A stretch of DNA of 14,490 nt from contig JASGFG010000088.1 of assembly GCA_047605605.1 (NCBI GenBank), positions 1-14,490 of the forward strand, in the 5' to 3' direction. The stretch's first letter is position 1. Each line of letters opens with the position of its first letter. The stretch comes from JAATGA01 sp047605605 (GTDB taxonomy: Bacteria > Pseudomonadota > Alphaproteobacteria > Rhodobacterales > Rhodobacteraceae). Shown piece after piece: positions 1 to 6,208 of the stretch. Both the position numbers and the translations under genes were made by a program. Under the pieces are notes generated by a model. It was not told where the DNA came from. It did no database searches and saw only the letters and a program-made list of their open reading frames with translations.

Positions 1-414
1 ATGCAGGAAGGCATCCTGTCGCTGATGCAGATGCCGCGCACCACGGTTGCCGTGCAGATGCTGAAAGAGGCGCATCTGCCCTATATCGTCGTGCTGACCC
101 ATCCGACCACCGGCGGCGTGACCGCCAGCTATGCCATGCTGGGCGACGTCCAGATCGCCGAGCCGAATGCGCTGATCTGTTTCGCGGGCCCGCGCGTCAT
201 CGAACAGACCATCCGTGAAAAGCTGCCCGAGGGGTTCCAGCGCGCCGAATACCTGCTGGACCACGGGATGCTGGACCGCGTGACCCATCGCAAGGCCCTG
301 CGGGACGAGCTGATCACCATCGTGCGGATGCTGACCCACCAGCCGCCGGCAGTGAAGGGCGACCTGGCCCCCCCTGCCCCCGCGCCCGAAACCCCGGTGG
401 AGCCTGCGGCGTGA
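1..414 (+). CDS. accD: Acetyl-CoA carboxylase carboxyltransferase subunit beta (AccD), C-terminal part
   Basis: This is the 3' part of accD, cut by the left edge of the window. The 137 residues visible match the C-terminal half of the carboxyltransferase beta subunit: MQEGILSLMQM, then the LPYIVVLTHPTTGGVTASYA segment, the glycine-rich stretch that forms the acyl-CoA and carboxybiotin site, then FAGPRVIEQTIREKLPEGFQ. With AccA, AccD transfers carboxyl from biotin-BCCP to acetyl-CoA to give malonyl-CoA, the first step of fatty acid synthesis, in the cytoplasm. The ATG at position 1 is an internal methionine; in E. coli AccD the same MQEG segment lies well inside the protein, so the N-terminal zinc-ribbon part should lie upstream of the window. 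The tail after residue 115 is Pro/Ala-rich and variable in the family. The TGA stop overlaps the GTG start of folC (GTGA), implying one transcript and coupled translation. Confidence 0.96.
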   Translation: MQEGILSLMQMPRTTVAVQMLKEAHLPYIVVLTHPTTGGVTASYAMLGDVQIAEPNALICFAGPRVIEQTIREKLPEGFQRAEYLLDHGMLDRVTHRKALRDELITIVRMLTHQPPAVKGDLAPPAPAPETPVEPAA

Positions 415-1685
415 CCACGCCCGGATCGGATGCGATCCTCGACCGGATGATGACCTTTCACCCCAAGGTCATCGACCTGACGCTGGACCGCGTGCATCGG
501 CTTCTGGCCGCACTTGGCCATCCCGAACGCCGCCTGCCACCGGTGATCCATATCGCGGGCACCAATGGCAAGGGGTCGACCCAGGCGATGATCCGCGCCG
601 GGCTGGAGGTTTCGGGAGACCGGGTCCATGCCTATACCTCGCCGCATCTGGCGCGGTTTCACGAACGCATCCGGCTGGCGGGCGAGCTGATTTCCGAACC
701 CGCCCTGACCGCCTTGCTGGACGAATGCGTGCGGGCCAATGGCGCGGAAGAGATCACCTTTTTCGAGATCACCACCTGCGCGGCTTTTCTGGCCTTTGCC
801 CGCACCCCCGCCGACTGGACCCTGCTGGAGGTGGGGCTGGGCGGACGGCTGGATGCGACGAACGTGGTCGATCACCCGCGGCTGACAATCATCACCCCGG
901 TGTCGATCGACCACCAGCAATATCTGGGCGAGACGCTGCCCGAGATTGCGGGCGAAAAGGCCGGGATCATCAAGCGCGGCGTGCCGGTCATCGTCGGCCC
1001 CCAGTCGCCCGAGGGGCTGGCGGTGATCGAGGCGCGGGCCGCACGGCTGGGCGCCCCTGTCCTTGCCTTCGGCCAGCACTGGCATGTCGCCGAAGACCGC
1101 GGCCGCATGGTGTTTCAGGACGAAAACGGCCTGCTGGACCTGCCGCTGCCGAACCTGCCGGGGCCGCATCAGATCCAGAACGCCGGTGCCGCACTGGCCG
1201 CGCTGCGCGCGCTCGGCCGCGACGAGACCGCCTGCGAGGCCGCCGTCACCCGCGCCTTCTGGCCCGCCCGGATGCAGCGGCTGCGTCATGGCCCGCTGGC
1301 CGAAAGCGCGCCGCAGGTCGAACTCTGGCTGGACGGCGGCCATAATCCCGCGGGGGGCGAGGCGGTTGCCGCCACGCTGGCCCGGATGCCCGCGCGCGAC
1401 ACATGGCTGATCTGCGGGATGCTGAACACCAAGGACGTGGCGGGTTACATGCGCCCCCTCGCCCCGCAGGTGCGACACCTTTTTGCGGTGGAAATCCCCG
1501 GCGAGAGGAACACCCTGCCCGCCGAAACCACCCGCAGCGCCGCCCGGAACGCCGGGATCGAGGCGACCACCGCCCCCTCGGTCGCAGAGGCCCTGTCGCA
1601 GATCGCCGCGACCGACCCACAGGCGCGGGTGCTGATCTGCGGCTCTCTCTACCTGGCCGGGACGGTGCTGCGCGAAAACGGCTGA
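411..1685 (+). CDS. folC: Bifunctional dihydrofolate synthase / folylpolyglutamate synthase (FolC)
   Basis: FolC is a cytoplasmic Mur-ligase-family enzyme. It joins glutamate to dihydropteroate and then adds further glutamates to folates, using ATP. The 424-residue length is normal. Visible motifs: the P-loop AGTNGKGS (49-56), TSPHL (76-80), the signature LEVGLGGRLDATN (139-151), SIDH with His168, EKAGIIK (182-188) whose Lys183 is expected to be the carbamylated lysine of this fold, and in the C-terminal domain WLDGGHNP (306-313) and GSLYLAG (411-417). The GTG start is supported by the GTGA overlap with accD, a GTGGAG ribosome-binding-like sequence at 397-402, and an N-terminus of normal family length. 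The accD-folC order is common in proteobacteria, so the gene is almost certainly cotranscribed with accD. A stacked hairpin lies directly behind the stop. Confidence 0.97.
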   Translation: MTTPGSDAILDRMMTFHPKVIDLTLDRVHRLLAALGHPERRLPPVIHIAGTNGKGSTQAMIRAGLEVSGDRVHAYTSPHLARFHERIRLAGELISEPALTALLDECVRANGAEEITFFEITTCAAFLAFARTPADWTLLEVGLGGRLDATNVVDHPRLTIITPVSIDHQQYLGETLPEIAGEKAGIIKRGVPVIVGPQSPEGLAVIEARAARLGAPVLAFGQHWHVAEDRGRMVFQDENGLLDLPLPNLPGPHQIQNAGAALAALRALGRDETACEAAVTRAFWPARMQRLRHGPLAESAPQVELWLDGGHNPAGGEAVAATLARMPARDTWLICGMLNTKDVAGYMRPLAPQVRHLFAVEIPGERNTLPAETTRSAARNAGIEATTAPSVAEALSQIAATDPQARVLICGSLYLAGTVLRENG

Positions 1686-1687
1686 GG

Positions 1688-1726
1688 GTGCAGGGCAAAC
1701 GACATGCCGTGCCGGCAGCCCTGCGC
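1688..1726 (+). terminator. Stacked hairpin after folC, possible terminator without T-run
   Basis: An outer stem pairs 1688-1696 with 1718-1726 (core GCAGGGC with GCCCTGC plus one wobble and one GC pair). An inner stem TGCCG/CGGCA (1705-1709 with 1713-1717) stacks directly on its right arm, leaving a left bulge AAACGACA. It begins only a few bases after the folC stop. No T-run follows, so it may slow the polymerase or protect the mRNA 3' end instead of acting as a classic intrinsic terminator. Chance pairing is possible in such GC-rich DNA. Confidence 0.35.
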
Positions 1727-1975
1727 ATCGGTCCGGCCCGTCCAGCCCACAGGCGCGGGTCGCGCGTCGTCCAGTCATAAAGGCGGCGTCGATCCCGGCG
1801 CTCAGCGCCCACACGCGCGGGGCGTGCCCGCCCGGCCAAGGTCCCCGGCCCCGGACCCGGACCCGGAACAGTGTCTTCACCCCCCTACACCACGCCGCAG
1901 GCCCTCTGGCTCCCGAGACAGCAACCGCGCCGCCGCACGAAGCCCGATTTCGGCACAGCTCCGCTTGCAGCCGCC

Positions 1976-2028
1976 CCTTCATCTTGGCGCAAATACCCCA
2001 CGGGGGTGTGGGGGTGTGAAACCCCCAC
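1976..2028 (-). repeat. Rhodobacterales-type post-gene hairpin/repeat, copy 1
   Basis: Read on the minus strand, this follows the phnA stop by about 22 bases. It has an 8-bp perfect stem (GTGGGGGT at 2008-2015 with ACCCCCAC at 2021-2028, 5-base loop), then CCCCGTGGGGTATTTGCGCC and an AAGATGAAGG tail. A second copy with the same layout lies at 14443-14490, also directly behind a stop codon and in the same orientation relative to its gene. The position, hairpin and A/G-rich tail suggest a transcript 3'-end element. From memory, this motif type is very common in Rhodobacterales genomes; the copy number cannot be checked here. Confidence 0.7.
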
Positions 2029-2050
2029 TGGCGACCCCTGCCGCGCGGCC

Positions 2051-2344
2051 CTAGCGTTTCCGAACGAACTCGGTCCGCAGCACCAGGCCCTTGATGCTGT
2101 CGTGCCGACAGTCGATCTCCTCGGGATTGTCCGTCAACCGGATCGAGCGGATCACCGTCCCCTGCTTCAGCGTGGTCGAGGTGCCCTTGACCTTCAGATC
2201 CTTGACCAGCACCACCTGATCGCCATCGGCCAGCTCGTTTCCGGCCGCATCGCGCACGACCAGTCGCGCGGCGGCCGCAGCCTCGGCAGCGGGGCGCCAT
2301 TCGCCCGTCGCCTCGTCGTAAACATAGTCGTCGTCCTCGGCCAT
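2051..2344 (-). CDS. phnA: PhnA-domain protein (YjdM/PhnA family), short form
   Basis: This 97-residue protein matches the C-terminal domain of the PhnA/YjdM family: VVRDAAGNELADGDQVVLVK, then DLKVKGTSTTLKQGT, IRSIRLTDN, IDCRHDSIKGLVLRTEFVRKR. The family was named for its place by the E. coli phosphonate genes, but its biochemical function is not established, and no phosphonate genes lie nearby. It should not be confused with phosphonoacetate hydrolase, also called PhnA. The E. coli protein starts with a four-cysteine zinc ribbon; here that part is reduced to MAEDDDYVYDEATGEW and has no Cys pair, keeping only the Y-x-Y and W positions. The start is the ATG at 2344, which has AGGAGG five bases upstream; an in-frame ATG 20 codons earlier lacks a comparable site. 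The gene is a lone minus-strand unit, divergent from the phosphoesterase operon and followed by repeat copy 1. Confidence 0.88.
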   Translation of the reverse strand: MAEDDDYVYDEATGEWRPAAEAAAAARLVVRDAAGNELADGDQVVLVKDLKVKGTSTTLKQGTVIRSIRLTDNPEEIDCRHDSIKGLVLRTEFVRKR

Positions 2345-2349
2345 CGGGG

Positions 2350-2355
2350 CCTCCT
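2350..2355 (-). promoter_or_regulatory. Ribosome binding site of the phnA-type gene
   Basis: A perfect AGGAGG on the minus strand, five bases before the ATG at 2344. It decides between this start and the in-frame ATG at 2404 in favour of the shorter, 97-residue protein. Confidence 0.85.
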
Positions 2356-2479
2356 GTCCGTCATGGATTGCGCCGGCGGCAGGATGCAGAATGGCATCGG
2401 CCACACCGCCCGGCAGATCTTGCGAAGAATGCCGACCCGCTATCCGACCACAGCGCGGGGTGCAAGTTGATCTGCCTCA

Positions 2480-2508
2480 TTGCGGCGGTCGGCCGCGCCC
2501 CCTAGCCT
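2480..2508 (+). promoter_or_regulatory. Candidate promoter for the phosphoesterase-kinase operon
   Basis: TTGCGG (2480-2485) and TAGCCT (2503-2508) are separated by 17 bases and could form -35 and -10 boxes, giving a leader of about 45 bases before the ATG at 2560. Each box matches the sigma-70 consensus only in part, and the call rests mainly on spacing and on its place in the 215-base divergent intergenic region (2345-2559). For the minus-strand phnA gene I see only a weaker pair (TTGCAC, 17 bases, TAGCGG) in the same region. Confidence 0.3.
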
Positions 2509-2559
2509 GCACCTGCCGCCCCGAGGAGGGGGCGCAGCAGCGGGGGGACAGATCCGGGG

Positions 2560-3300
2560 ATGCGTCTGGCGATCCTGACCGATATCCATGCCAACCGGCA
2601 GGCGTTTCAGGCCGTGCTGGACGATGTTGCAGGGCGCGACATCGACAGGATCGCCCTTCTGGGCGATATCGTCGGCTATGGCGCCGATCCCGGATGGTGT
2701 GTCGATCGCGCCGCCGCGCTGGTCCAGGCGGGGGCGCTGGCAATCCTGGGCAACCATGATGCCGCGATCGCGGTTCCCGACCCGGCGATGAACCCCGCCG
2801 CGCGCCAGACCCTCGACTGGACGAGAGAGCGCCTTTCCCCCGCGCAGGCGGCGTTCCTGGCCGGGCTGCCGCTGACGGCGCGGATCGAGGACATGTTGTT
2901 CGTCCATGCCTCGGCCCATGCGCCGCGCGACTGGATCTATGTCACCTCTACCCGCAGCGCGCGGCCGGGCTTCATGGTATCGGACGCGCGGCTGATCTTT
3001 TGCGGGCATGTCCATGTGCCCCGGCTTTTCACCTGCGACCGGGCGCGGCAGGTGCGCGAACATCGCGTGCCCATCGGTGCCGCCCTCCCGCTGTTGCGGT
3101 CGCGCCGCTGGATGGCGGTCGTGGGCTCGGTCGGGCAGCCGCGGGATGGCGTGCCGCAGGCCGGTTATGCCATCCTCGACACGCGGGCCGAGACGCTCGC
3201 CTTTCGCCGCGTGCCCTATGACGTAGCCGCCGCAGCCGCCCGCCTTCGCGCCGCGGGCTTTCCCGTGACCCTGGCCTTGCGCCTGCTGAAAGGAGCCTGA
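2560..3300 (+). CDS. Calcineurin-like metallophosphoesterase family protein
   Basis: A 246-residue soluble protein with the full set of metal-ligand motifs of the calcineurin-like phosphoesterase fold: D-x-H (Asp8, His10), GDIVGYG (Asp36), GNHD (64-67), VHAS (His116) and GHVH (149-152). GSVGQPRDG (189-197) follows, as is usual in the YfcE and Ap4A/serine-threonine phosphatase-like branch. The fold binds two metals and cleaves phosphomonoesters or phosphodiesters; the substrate cannot be read from the sequence. Met1 sits directly before the first beta strand (RLAILTDIH), which fixes the start; a GGGGGA stretch about a dozen bases upstream is a modest ribosome binding site. The gene is first in its operon, and the downstream kinase's Shine-Dalgarno sequence is embedded in its last codons. 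By inference the enzyme could reverse the kinase's phosphorylation, but a small-molecule substrate is equally possible. Confidence 0.88.
   Translation: MRLAILTDIHANRQAFQAVLDDVAGRDIDRIALLGDIVGYGADPGWCVDRAAALVQAGALAILGNHDAAIAVPDPAMNPAARQTLDWTRERLSPAQAAFLAGLPLTARIEDMLFVHASAHAPRDWIYVTSTRSARPGFMVSDARLIFCGHVHVPRLFTCDRARQVREHRVPIGAALPLLRSRRWMAVVGSVGQPRDGVPQAGYAILDTRAETLAFRRVPYDVAAAAARLRAAGFPVTLALRLLKGA
3289..3295 (+). promoter_or_regulatory. Kinase ribosome binding site inside the phosphoesterase 3' end
   Basis: AAAGGAG, six bases before the kinase ATG, is formed by the Lys-Gly-Ala codons that end the phosphoesterase. Stop and start codons are one base apart, so translation of the two proteins is very probably coupled. 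Confidence 0.85.
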
Positions 3301-3301
3301 G

Positions 3302-4732
3302 ATGCAGTTCCGCCCCCGCCCCGGCCTGGAGATCGACGGCTTCACCCTGGGCAACTGTCTGCACCGCGGCGGGTTTGCGACGATCTGGGCGGTCACCCAT
3401 CCCGATCACCCCGGCCCGATGATCATGAAGGTGCCGACCATCCTTGACGGCGACGACGGCCCCACCATCGTGGGCTTCGAGGTGGAGCAGATGATCCTGC
3501 CCCGTCTGACCGGCCCGCATGTGCCGCATGTGATCGCGGTCGGCGACTTTTCGGTCATGCCCTATCTGGTGACGGAACGCATCCCCGGCGACACGTTGGC
3601 CGGGGTGTTCCGCCGCGCGCCCCGGCCCCTGCCCGAGGCGGTGGACCTGTCCATCGCCATGTGCAAGGCGGTTCACGCGCTGCACCTGCAAGGCGTGATC
3701 CATCTGGATCTGAAGCCCGAAAACCTGATGACGCGACCGGATGGTGAGATCGTCGCCATCGACTTCGGCCTGTCGCGGCACGACCAGCTGCCCGACCTTC
3801 TGGCCGAGGAATTCCGCATTCCGATGGGCACATTCCCCTATATCGCGCCCGAGCAATACCTGCGCAGCCGCGACGATCCGCGCTCCGACATCTTTGCCCT
3901 TGGCGCCATGCTTTACGAGTTGATCACCGGCCGCAAACCCTTTGGCGCACCTGAAAGGCTGAAGGCGGTGCGCAAACGCCTCTGGCGCGACCCCGAGCCG
4001 CCGCGCGCCATCGACCCGGCGATCCCCGAATGGTTGCAGGAAATCACCCTGCGCGCGCTGGAGGTGGACCCCGCCCGCCGCTATCAATCCGCCGCGCAGA
4101 TGGCGTTCGACCTGTCCAACCCCGATCAGGTCCGCATCGGCGAAAAGGGCAGGAAACTGCAACGCGACGATGCCATGACCGTGTTCAGGCGTTGGCGGGC
4201 GTTGCGAAAGGTCCATGGCTTTGCCCCGCCGGCCAGTGCCGCCGAACAGATCGGCCGCGCGCCGATCCTGCTGGTGGCGGTAGACCTGTCGCCGCAGATG
4301 GAGGCTTTGGCGGCGCATCTGCTGCGTGCCGTGCAGCGGATGCTGGTCATCCAGCCCGACGCCCGTGTCGCCTGCGTCAACGTCATCAAGACGCCGCGGA
4401 TCGGGCTGGAACAGGCTCTGGACGATCAGGGCAACCATGTCCATATTACGCGGCTGGTCGGACTGCGGGCCTGGGCGGCGGAACTGGGCCTGCCCGAGGA
4501 AAGGATCACCTTTTCCATCCTGGACAACCCCGAGCCGGGAACCGCAATCATCGACCATGCGACCCACAATCAGGTCGACCATATCCTGATGGGCGCACGC
4601 GGCCATTCGACGACGCGGCGCTATCTGGGGTCGGTTTCGTCGCAGGTGGTCGCCGAGGCCCCCTGTTCGGTCACGGTGATCCGCATTCCCGAACGGGCAG
4701 AGGCTTCCCCTTCCTTTGCCGATCAGGCATAG
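3302..4732 (+). CDS. Serine/threonine protein kinase fused to a universal stress protein (UspA) domain
   Basis: A 476-residue protein with two domains. Residues about 12-275 are a Hanks-type protein kinase: a degenerate glycine loop (LHRGGFATIW, 20-29), ATP lysine Lys43 in MIMKVP, helix-C glutamate Glu60 or Glu62, catalytic loop HLDLKPEN (134-141, Asp136, Lys138, Asn141), DFG (154-156), GT in the activation segment (176-177), APE (182-184) and Asp196. The catalytic loop reads HLD in place of HRD, so this is a non-RD kinase. A basic linker (281-318) leads to a USP domain (319-462) that starts ILLVAVDLS and ends with the ATP-site motif GARGH, then LGSVSSQVVAEAPCSVTVIR. The G-x2-G spacer to GS is 8 residues, one fewer than in the usual ATP-binding USP motif. 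There is no signal peptide or membrane span, so it should be cytosolic, unlike PASTA kinases. It is coupled to the phosphoesterase upstream, and serS follows 40 bases later. Targets are unknown. Confidence 0.92.
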   Translation: MQFRPRPGLEIDGFTLGNCLHRGGFATIWAVTHPDHPGPMIMKVPTILDGDDGPTIVGFEVEQMILPRLTGPHVPHVIAVGDFSVMPYLVTERIPGDTLAGVFRRAPRPLPEAVDLSIAMCKAVHALHLQGVIHLDLKPENLMTRPDGEIVAIDFGLSRHDQLPDLLAEEFRIPMGTFPYIAPEQYLRSRDDPRSDIFALGAMLYELITGRKPFGAPERLKAVRKRLWRDPEPPRAIDPAIPEWLQEITLRALEVDPARRYQSAAQMAFDLSNPDQVRIGEKGRKLQRDDAMTVFRRWRALRKVHGFAPPASAAEQIGRAPILLVAVDLSPQMEALAAHLLRAVQRMLVIQPDARVACVNVIKTPRIGLEQALDDQGNHVHITRLVGLRAWAAELGLPEERITFSILDNPEPGTAIIDHATHNQVDHILMGARGHSTTRRYLGSVSSQVVAEAPCSVTVIRIPERAEASPSFADQA

Positions 4733-4760
4733 AAACGTCGGCCCGGACGGGCCTGCAATC

Positions 4761-4767
4761 AAAGGTG
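4761..4767 (+). promoter_or_regulatory. Ribosome binding site of serS
   Basis: AAAGGTG, five bases before the ATG at 4773. It favours that start over an in-frame ATG at 4716 that overlaps the end of the kinase gene and would add 19 residues foreign to the family. Confidence 0.7.
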
Positions 4768-4772
4768 ACACC

Positions 4773-6065
4773 ATGCACGACATCCGCCTGATCCGCGAGA
4801 ATCCCGCCGCTTTCGACGCGGCCCTCTCCCGCCGGGGTCTGTCGCCGATGTCGTCGGAAATCCTTGCGATCGACGAGGCGCGGCGGGCGCGCATTCTGGC
4901 GGCCGAAACCGCACAGGCCGCGCAGAACGCCGCCAGCAAGGATGTGGGTGCCGCCAAGGCCCGCGGCGACGATGCCGGGTTCGAGCGTCTGCGCGCCCTG
5001 GTGGCCGAGAAAAAGGCCGAGATCGCCCGCCTGACCGACGAAGCTGCGGCCGAGGATGCGCGCCTGCGCGACCTCTTGATGACCCTGCCCAACAGCCCGC
5101 TGGCCGAGGTGCCCGATGGCCGCGACGAAGACGACAATGTCGAGCTTCGCCGCTGGGGCACACCGCGGGTGATGGACTTCAGGCCGGTCGAACATTTCGA
5201 CCTGCCCGCGGCCAGGCCGGGGATGGATTTCGCCACGGCGGCGAAACTGTCGGGCTCGCGTTTTGTCGTGCTGCGGGGGGCGGTGGTGCGGCTGCACCGG
5301 GCACTGGCGCAGTTCATGCTGGACACCCATGTGAACGAACATGACCTGACCGAGACCTGGACCCCGGTTCTGGTCAAGGAGGAGGCGATGTATGGCACCA
5401 ACCAGCTGCCGAAATTCGCCGAGGACAGCTATCAGACGCGCGAAGGCTATTGGCTGATCCCCACCTCCGAGGTGACGCTGACCAATACCGTCGCGGGCGA
5501 GATCCTGGAGGAATCGGCGCTGCCGATCCGCATGACCGCCCATACCCAGTGCTTCCGCTCCGAGGCCGGGTCGGCGGGCAAGGACACCAGCGGCATGTTG
5601 CGCCAGCACCAGTTCGAAAAGGTCGAGATGGTGTCGATCACCACCCCCGAGACCAGCCGCGACGAGCAGGAGCGCATGACCGGCTGCGCCGAGGCAATCC
5701 TGCAAAAGCTGGGCCTGCCCTATCGTGTCATCGTGCTGTGCACCGGCGACATGGGGTTCGGCGCGCAGCGGACCTATGACCTTGAGGTCTGGCTGCCGGG
5801 GCAGGACAAGTATCGCGAAATCTCCTCGGTCTCGGTCTGCGGCGACTTTCAGGCGCGGCGCATGAACGCCCGCTTCCGTCCGGCGGGCGGCGGCAAGCCC
5901 GAGTTCGTCCATACGCTGAACGGGTCGGGGCTGGCGGTCGGGCGCACCCTGATCGCGGTGCTGGAAAACGGCCAGCAGGCGGATGGGTCGGTAGACCTGC
6001 CTGCGGCTCTGTCGCCCTATATGGGCGGGGCCACGCGGATCACCGCCGAAGGCGTGCTGGCCTGA
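4773..6065 (+). CDS. serS: Seryl-tRNA synthetase
   Basis: A class II aminoacyl-tRNA synthetase that charges tRNA-Ser (and tRNA-Sec where present) with serine, in the cytoplasm. Its 430 residues are the normal length. The N-terminus MHDIRLIREN is typical, followed by the charged helical arm (about 25-100) that forms the antiparallel coiled coil gripping the long variable arm of tRNA-Ser. The catalytic core shows the serine-site TSE (231-233), motif 2 CFRSEAGSAGKDT (260-272), and motif 3 NGSGLAVGRTLIAVLEN (383-399) with its ATP-binding arginine. Choosing the ATG at 4773 gives exactly this N-terminus. The gene begins 40 bases after the kinase with no terminator between, so it could be read from the same transcript, though a promoter inside the kinase end cannot be excluded. 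A strong intrinsic terminator lies 71 bases after the stop. Confidence 0.98.
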   Translation: MHDIRLIRENPAAFDAALSRRGLSPMSSEILAIDEARRARILAAETAQAAQNAASKDVGAAKARGDDAGFERLRALVAEKKAEIARLTDEAAAEDARLRDLLMTLPNSPLAEVPDGRDEDDNVELRRWGTPRVMDFRPVEHFDLPAARPGMDFATAAKLSGSRFVVLRGAVVRLHRALAQFMLDTHVNEHDLTETWTPVLVKEEAMYGTNQLPKFAEDSYQTREGYWLIPTSEVTLTNTVAGEILEESALPIRMTAHTQCFRSEAGSAGKDTSGMLRQHQFEKVEMVSITTPETSRDEQERMTGCAEAILQKLGLPYRVIVLCTGDMGFGAQRTYDLEVWLPGQDKYREISSVSVCGDFQARRMNARFRPAGGGKPEFVHTLNGSGLAVGRTLIAVLENGQQADGSVDLPAALSPYMGGATRITAEGVLA

Positions 6066-6136
6066 CGGCGCCTTCCCGCCGAAGGGACGCCGGGCGGCCT
6101 TGCCTTGCCTGCGGGCCAAACGCACTACAATGATCA

Positions 6137-6167
6137 GGGGTCGGGCCACAGCGGTCCGGCCCCTTTT
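6137..6167 (+). terminator. Rho-independent terminator of serS
   Basis: A ten-pair stem, GGGGTCGGGC (6137-6146) with GTCCGGCCCC (6154-6163) including two G-T wobbles, closes a seven-base loop CACAGCG and is followed directly by TTTT (6164-6167). It ends the serS transcript and separates it from the membrane protein gene that starts at 6209. Confidence 0.85.
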
Positions 6168-6208
6168 CGTTTCGTGGGCGGGGTGAAAAGAATGATCGGG
6201 GAAACAGA

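Larger units (their letters stand above)
1686..2050. other. Gene-free intergenic region between convergent folC and phnA
   Basis: These 365 bases contain no coding region I can support. The long minus-strand open frame crossing it also runs through folC antisense and shows no recognisable domain. Visible contents are a stacked hairpin right after folC (1688-1726), a short direct repeat of GGACCC at about 1853-1867, and the minus-strand hairpin plus repeat element (1976-2028) behind phnA. The middle part (about 1730-1970) holds nothing I can name; it could be degraded coding sequence or spacer. Confidence 0.6.

Noticed and set aside
129..2300. A 723-codon open frame on the minus strand
   Set aside because: It runs antisense through accD and folC, its translation is Arg/Gly/Ala-rich without any recognisable domain, and it partly covers the real phnA gene in another frame. 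Long antisense frames are expected with this GC-rich codon use.
3029..5401. A 790-codon minus-strand open frame opposite the phosphoesterase, kinase and serS
   Set aside because: All three plus-strand genes have full motif sets; the antisense translation is low-complexity (Arg, Gly, Asp, His) and matches no family.
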